Positions 57,266 through 64,000 of a stretch of 64,000 bases of DNA are shown piece after piece. The notes under the pieces were generated by a model, which was not told the origin of the DNA, did not search any database, and saw nothing but the letters and a program-made list of their open reading frames with translations. Made by a program: the position numbers and the translations under genes. Each line of letters opens with the position of its first letter. Position 1 is the stretch's first letter. Source of the stretch: Ehretia macrophylla (lineage: Eukaryota > Streptophyta > Magnoliopsida > Boraginales > Ehretiaceae); NCBI GenBank assembly GCA_037974665.1, contig CM075764.1, positions 81,243,825-81,307,824 of the forward strand. Direction: 5' to 3'.

Positions 57266-60200
57266 TGAAAGGTTAGCCAACATATCGAGATCGTGTCATA
57301 ACATATTCTATAGTTGGATTCAAGATCGTGAAAGACACACATGGATATCATGCTATAGCCGAACCATGCTAGGCATATTTCAAAACTTTTAAGCTTTCTA
57401 GCAAGAATCAACATGCATTCTTTCTACTATGTCCATTAACTAGCTACACATGCATTATATATCATCTATACATAATGAAATAGAGAGGTTCATAGGTATA
57501 CCTCTTGTTGACTCAAGGTTGATGAAGCTTGAAGTTGGAGCTCTTGAATCCTTCTTATTTGAAGGTACTAGTTGGTCCACCAAGCATGCAAAGCTCTACC
57601 AATCCTCAAGAGTAAAATGTGCTAGTACACTCTAGAGATTTGAAGCCATGTATATGTAATATTATATCAAAGAACAAAGCTATCTTTCTTTTCTTGCTAT
57701 GGCCGAATAGGCTCTTGAAGAAAAGGAAAAATTTCTTGCTTCTTCTTTGCTTGTGGTCGTGTATGGTGGAGGCTAGAGGAGAGAGAAGAACTCTTCTATT
57801 ACATATATAATCTCAGTTATATTATGTATGTAATACATGCAAGTTAACCAATCAAATTACTAGAGTGATTGAGTATTAACTTGGATTAAATCCTTGCATG
57901 TTATTAGATTGTAATAATTACAATCTATTGACTAGAAGGATTTTCTCTTTCCTTTGCTAGTTGGCCCAAAAAGAGAGGAGAGAAGATTTGTCTTCATTTG
58001 ATTATTATATATATAATGTCATGCCCTAACTCGACCCCTCCTATAATCAGTCAGGACGCAACGGAATTTCGACAGCATAACGACAGTAAATAGGACACCG
58101 AGGCTCTAAACCAACCTCAATGGAACATCATACGTCAACTCCATAAACCATACAACAAACAACTCCTCAATAAAATAACAACATACATCATGACCATATT
58201 ATACAATAATTATTCCTCGTTATACACCTCCGTTCCAACATAATACATAATCCTTAATAAACATTGCAAAATATATTGATACCAACCTAGCAACCTATAC
58301 ATAGACAAAAGAAAGACTACTAAGATAGCATCAACTAATTCATCATCTTTTCAACATCTTATACATTATAAACTACAAAGCATATAAAAGTTAACTAGAT
58401 AATATACAAGATAATAAGGTGTTCAACACATCAAACATCAAGGATAGGACTCTGGAACATAAGACTCATCCACGTAAGGCACATTTTCCTCTTCAGGAGG
58501 CACGTACCCATAATCTTGTGAAAGTACACCTGTAAGCATGCAATAATAGAGAGTGAGCTTATATAAAATAAGCTCAGTGAGGATCCGATAGATCTCTAAC
58601 AGTATTTACTATACTCCTTGGAAATAATCTTTTGAGCAAGTAAACACACAATAACAACAATAATACTAACACCACATAAACTATAATGACCATTCAATAA
58701 AGGATACACTAGTTGGTGTAGCTCTAAACACCATCACGATCATAACAGCCTTCTTGTGACTCCTATAAACTCACGCACCCGAGGTTCCCCACTAGCCTCG
58801 CCCTCCATGACACCTCCGTCATGCGAGTTGGAGGTAGTCTCTAGTAGTCATGCTGTTATCAACCCGACAGCCCGATGCTGCCCGAGAGGTGGCATACACA
58901 TACCAAAGACTCAGCAATAATAATAAACATCAATCATTCACAGGAGGACAGTCTAGCAGAACTGCCTACCTCCCGGCATCAATCATCAATCAATAATCAT
59001 CAATAATCATATTATCATCATAATAACATCAATAACCAATTTAACAACAAATAACTAAGTTAGATGACAAAGTAGGCCATCTAACTGAACATGCATTAAA
59101 CAAACAATCAAACCCTAGTTTACCCATCATCAACTCACAATTCAATCATTCAAACCGCACCCGATCAACTAAAGGCATAATCTAACATTTTAAAGAAAGA
59201 CAACCTAAACTTCAAATAATCATATCTTACATTCTACTAATCCAAACAACTCCAAATCAGTTTCAAACACTCACCCATTCAATCAACTACATTAGGCCCC
59301 AAAGAAACCAACCAAAACACATCCAAATCATGCTCAATAACCCTAAAACCCTAGTGTGTCATGGCTGAAATTTTTGGATTTTGGCACGGACATCACAATC
59401 GAAAATTCGGCATTACAACGGCGCTACCACGTAATTAACAAACTTTTAGAAATTGACGGCAATCGATTCTGATCAACACAACTTAAAATAATCAACATTT
59501 AGCAAATTAATCAACTTTAAATACCCGAAAAATAATAATTATGCTACAACGTTTCAAATCTCGCAAGATTACATATAAATGATCCCTAGCATGCATGGAG
59601 CAATAATCTAACATCAGATTAACATTCTAACGGTTAGATAATCAATTCTACGCAAAAACACAAAAGATGAGTTTTGAGATCTAGAATTTTTCTCTCACCT
59701 TTGATGCGATATAAGCCTAGGAATGCGTGCAATGCATGCCCAACAAGCGGAATCCAACTCGGCACGAAATTCTACGGACAAAAATTAGGTTTTTCTTTGA
59801 AATTTTGCTTTGAAAACCTTGAAAATTTCTCTCTATTTTTCCTCTCCTTCCTCACTACAATGTGTGTGCAAATGAGTGTGTTTTTGTGCTTTGCTTGTGT
59901 GTGTTGGTGATATATGCATATTGGTCAACATTTAGTGAAAGTCAAAGTTGAATTAACTTAGCATTTTTTTGTGTTTTCTTGACTTTAAATGCATTTTCTT
60001 GATCACCAAAGTTCAAAAAAATTATTCAACACCCAAGATAGCTCAAGTAGATTATTTTTAGGTGACAAGAAGTTTTACAATCAAACAATTTCACCCGAGT
60101 CGGCTTAAAACTCGATTTTTGCAAAAGTCGGTGTAAAAACCCTAATAAATTCCTAAGCCGATTTTAAAACCGTTTTAATCAAATACAGGTCTATTAAAGT

Positions 60201-60989
60201 CCGTGGACTAGGTCTAGAAGGGTTAAAAAGACCAGTTTCAAAATTTTAGCGGTCGTGTTTCGAAAACACTATTCATTAAAAATCGACGATAAAAATTTAT
60301 GACTCCGTTTTTGATGAAAATTTCATGAATGCACATTTAGCATGTTATAGGAGTATTGATATCAAAATTACCACATTCTAAGTCACATAGCACATAGACA
60401 GGTTAATTCACGTAAAATGAGATAAAGCACGCAAAACGAGATAAGATAGAAAAGTAGGGTTTCACATATAATCACTATTATATATATATATATTAATCTT
60501 ACTTTATTAGATAGCCAATCAATATTGCTATCTTCTTTTGTTAAACAAGACAAAGCCATGCAAACCCTAGGATTGTAATCATTGCAATCCAAAGGTTTAC
60601 TTTTTCTCTCTCTTGACACTTGTCAAAAAGCACTTGTCATAAAAAAAAACCAATGGCTAGGATTCTTTTGTCTTTATCCTAGATTGAATCTCAACCATTG
60701 AATTCAAATTAGATGACTAGGATTGATGACATGGACAATCCACTTATTTCACACGCCACATGTGCATGCCCAATCATTAATTTGCATTTTCATTTGATGA
60801 CAAGCATTAATGACGTGGCATTTCATAAATTACATCATCAATATCTATATATATATATATATATATTATACTTTTGCCCTTTCTAGTCTCTATTAGAATA
60901 ATCGAATTGAAACAACTTCTTAAAATTTGCAGTTTGGCCCCAAAAGTTTTGGTAATTACAATTTGACCCCAAACTTTTTGAAATTACAC
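57266..60989 (-). repeat. 5' LTR of element B2, interrupted twice
   Basis: The LTR 3' end ACCTTTCA is at 57266. Positions 57266-58016 and 60466-60989 match the 3' LTR (48210-48842 and 48843-49345) on either side of solo LTR C2. At 60990 LTR F begins inside the phrase AAATTACAC; the rest of this LTR lies beyond the window. Confidence 0.85.
58017..60465 (-). mobile_element. Solo LTR of Ty3/gypsy family C (C2)
   Basis: 2,449 bp, plus-strand start TGTCATGCCCTAACTCG and end GTAGGGTTTCACA, flanked by TATAA at 58012-58016 and 60466-60470. Orientation is minus, taken from the gag-linked copy at 1463-2618. It carries a perfect 9-bp inverted repeat at 58554-58576. No internal sequence is present. The frame at 59674-59910 is LTR sequence. 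Confidence 0.9.
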
Positions 60990-63900
60990 TGTGAAGCCCC
61001 GCACACATTCATGCATTTATTTATATGAGTTTATGAGTATTCAATGTGCACTTATATTATCTTACTTGCATTCATAGACTTCTATGTGCATTTACATCGT
61101 TTTACGTGCATTGAGTGTTTGGATAAAATAGACATTAACTAAATATCTTTTAGTGCCATATATATCTTAAATGTTTACTAGGTGCAATAGAAATAAGTTT
61201 GAAATATAGGAATTAAGTAAAGTAACCTTTGGGGTAACTATGTAAATAATGGAAAACTTAGGGCCAAAGTGTAATTAGCTAAAATTCACCCGAATGCCAA
61301 TTAAATAACCTAAAGCAAGAATTAACATTTACAAAATCCCATTAGGACCCTAAGACTATAAGAAATTAGAAAAGAAAGTCAAGAACAAAAGCCCTTTAAA
61401 AATTAAGGGCAGAAGTGGAGACTTTGGAACTTTTGGGGTCCAAATTGCAATTGTGAGAACTAATACATGGGGACCAAGTTTAGAATTTTAAACTGGATAT
61501 CGCATATCGTAAATCATACAAGGAATATCCCGGTCAAATTAGAAAAGAAACGGAGAAACTTTTACATTTTAGAAAATACGAGGGGACGACTAGCAAAACT
61601 TTCAAACTTTGGGGGCTAAATTGCAAATACCAAAAGTTAAACTTGGGGACCAAGATTACAATTACAACTAGGATTTAAGTTTGGCTAATTACCTAAGGGG
61701 CCCCGCGACTAAAACTAGGGGTCAATTTACAAAGTAAAAAGGCAATAAGGGTTATTATGCAATTAGACAATTAATCTAACCTAGCTTCCAAGAGAAGAAT
61801 AAGAAGATATTTCTTGTCATCTTCTTCTCCAAATGGGCAGCCCACCATAGGAGTCCTGGAGAAGATTTTTGAGTTTTTTTTCCCTTGCAAAGTTGGTGAA
61901 CAACAACAACAACAAAGGTGATTTAACAAGTTAGCAAGGTGATTCTAAGCCATTTTCAAGGTGATTCTTGCATTTTCAACCAAAAATCAAAGGTAGTGGT
62001 TCTTTCAAAATGGATATTTATGAGATATAAATGCATATCTATGGATTTATGAGGCTTGTATGGTGATATATTAACAAATCTATGGATGAAAAGTAGTTGG
62101 ATCTTGTTTGTTAAAGATTTGAACCAAAGTTCCCATTCTTGTTGGTTGAAGCTTCTTGGATGAAGTTGTTTTTATCTAGCTATGAATGTAAGCTTGTTTG
62201 ATGTATATTTAGGTTGCTAGAGGTTGCTAGAATGTATAGTAGATGTTGTTGATGATTTGGAAGCTAAACATGTAAGAATTCTCGGAATAGTTTTTTGGAC
62301 AGATTTGTACAATCATAAATTTTAGCCCTTTTTTAGGGCTGGATGATTTTTACAAAATTAGAAAAATTTCAGGATGTAGTAGACTCATAGAGGAACATTT
62401 CATATGTTGGAAAAAACCTGAGAAAAAATCATTTTCATGCTCAAAAACACATAAGACAGTAGGTTACGAGATTTTTGTTAAATCTGACAACTCACTGTCT
62501 TAAGTTTCTTTTGCTCATTAAAAATAGTAAATGACCTCAGAATCGAACAGAACTTTCACAGTAGCTATATTAGGCAGTTAGGAACAACTTTCATGTTTTA
62601 CAAAATGTCAGATTCCATCGTTTTAGATATCTGAATTTTTCATTTTTAAAATAACCCTAGAATAGCCTTCAATATGGACAGTTAAGACATAGATGCATTA
62701 AATTGGTTATAACTCTATCAATTTAGATCGGAATTGAGCTTTTATTGATTCCAGAATTATCTACATTCGAAGAGCTTTAATTCTATACTGAAAATAGAGT
62801 ATTTGGAGTTTGGGAAGATAGGTAACGGATTTTCCAAATTTAAGTCATTGCAGTGGCTTAGGCATTGGCTTAGATGGATTAATTAGGTTCTAATGCTTAG
62901 TGTATTTGATTAAATGGCTAAGTTATTAGTTTCTACTAATGTAAAATGATATTATATGACCTCTAGATATGTTAGGACACTTGTATGATCATTTACATGG
63001 ATTAAATTGCTTGTTGCTCGTTAATTACCGGTTTGCTATAAATATACTATGTGAACGTTTTGAACTCGAAGTTTATTTGATTGTTATAAATGCTTGTATT
63101 ATGTGAACTTGAACTTGAAATGGTGTCAAAAGGGGTTGCAACCACCTAGTCTTGGCATGGTAGTGTGCATACTACGTTGGACATCTTAGGGGTGTCGGTG
63201 ATCTTATGTCTACCATGGTCTGTATTCCCCTCTCGCTCTGGAACTTTGATTTCCTTGGAGAATCGGATCGTAAGATTCAAGTATTCTCTGGAATACTCTA
63301 TTTGGACGAGATAAGGAAGGAGATGTTGAACATCTCAGTGATTACTGCTTGGATCAGATTAATTTGGAAAGAGTAAGTTGTTTCTTACTTCATATGTGAT
63401 ATTTGACTTGAATATGTATAATTGAACTATTCTTGACTGCAGATGTTACTTGCATTGTATCCACAAGTTTATAAAATGATTTACAAAAATGAGAAAAATG
63501 TATTCGAAAACCCTTCCCAGATTTCTCCCCCGCTGAGCTTAGTGTTGTTATAAGCTCACCCTTTTTGTTCCCCCTTTCAGGCAATGAAGAGGAGTTTGTA
63601 GAATACTATGAGGATAATTCTCATCATATTGGACCGGAAGCGCCCGATATGTGATATACACCTTTCTTGGTTGTATTGTTGACTTATATGACTTGAACAA
63701 TTAAATGTATATATTATTTTGTGTATATGGGTAGTTTTAATATCATGATCTTGTATAAGTGAACTAACTTAGTCATTGGTTACAATTGGTCAATAAATTG
63801 GTTTAATGACTTAGTTAGCCATTCTACAAGTGACTTACGTAGCCGGTTTTATTTTTGGGCACTTGGCTACGTGTCGACTGTTAGGAAATAATCTGAATGT

Positions 63901-64000
63901 TGTTAAAACCTTCTCTTAATGCAAATAACAGATGTATATTTTCATATTGAATTTGCAATTGATTATATCATGTTGGTGAATGAATGAACTGTGTTGGAGT
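60990..64000 (+). mobile_element. Long Ty3-type LTR (family F), running off the window
   Basis: It starts TGTGAAGCCCCGCAC inside LTR B2. Its minus-strand counterparts are the starts of family C (TGTGAAACCC) and D (TGTGACACC). At least 3.0 kb long. It holds the hairpin TGAGCTTA...TAAGCTCA at 63534-63558 followed by a pyrimidine-rich CCCCCTTTCAGG, as in C and D in their own sense, so the orientation is plus. The right end, and whether it belongs to a full element, cannot be seen. No coding frame longer than 64 codons is present. Confidence 0.7.

Larger units (their letters stand above)
48205..60989 (-). mobile_element. Minus-strand copia element B2, multiply interrupted
   Basis: In its own direction: 5' LTR from the right (interrupted by LTR F at 60990 and by solo LTR C2 at 58017-60465) ending at 57266; primer site 57252-57263; leader 57251 to 52894, interrupted by solo LTR B3; gag; a decayed pol region; polypurine tract; 3' LTR 50487-48205, which lacks its last about 95 bases. 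LTRs, leader motif, primer spacing and polypurine tract match element A, so A and B are related copia families. Confidence 0.85.

Noticed and set aside
1..64000. tRNA or rRNA genes, CRISPR arrays, phage or bacterial operons
   Set aside because: None seen; the tRNA-like words TGGTATCAGAGC are retrotransposon primer sites, and the spaced repeats are LTRs, microsatellites or leader motifs.
1..64000. A new multi-gene biological system
   Set aside because: The only intact protein genes are two unrelated host genes; all other coding sequence is decayed retrotransposon, LINE or Helitron.

Overview
This is a plant nuclear window, most likely eudicot. It has two intron-containing housekeeping-type genes, long AT-rich spacers and a large load of plant LTR retrotransposons, LINEs and Helitrons. 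Nothing in the sequence lets me name the species.

Layout from left to right. Positions 1-5297 and 15959-17301 are a nested stack: a minus-strand Ty3/gypsy chromovirus (gag, primer-binding site, LTR; called family C), inserted next to a minus-strand copia-type LTR (family B), which lies in a long Ty3-type LTR (family D), which in turn interrupts an old Helitron helicase. A complete copia element (family A, 5298-15958) splits the D LTR. It has two 2,347-bp LTRs and a CTAGA target duplication, but its gag and pol are dead. Positions 17302-20107 carry two Helitron 3' ends and a MITE-like element. Positions about 20,450-24,650 hold the first host gene, a plastid-targeted single-span membrane protein. 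Positions 27,289-36,859 are a complete minus-strand Ty3/gypsy element of Tat type (dual RNase H, ATGGT duplication), with an intron-containing antisense gene that has its own TATA box. Positions 37,932-42,410 are the second host gene, SRP14 on the minus strand; a 5'-truncated LINE sits in its large third intron. A second truncated LINE lies at 43,419-45,130. From 46,390 to the end there is a second nested stack: D-type LTR pieces, a minus-strand copia element (family B) with a solo B LTR in its leader, a solo C LTR in its 5' LTR, and a further Ty3-type LTR (family F) that runs off the end.

The two host genes are functionally unrelated: SRP14 is part of the cytosolic signal recognition particle, the other protein is predicted to be plastidial. 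Everything else is selfish DNA in various states of decay, and stop codons in the Tat element often look like C-to-T changes (CAG to TAG, CGA to TGA). I found no convincing new multi-gene system. The most interesting unexplained signals are a conserved hairpin, with compensating or G-U changes, inside LTRs of three Ty3-type families; a motif present three times with conserved spacing in the copia leader; and a tandem promoter-proximal array in the copia LTR.
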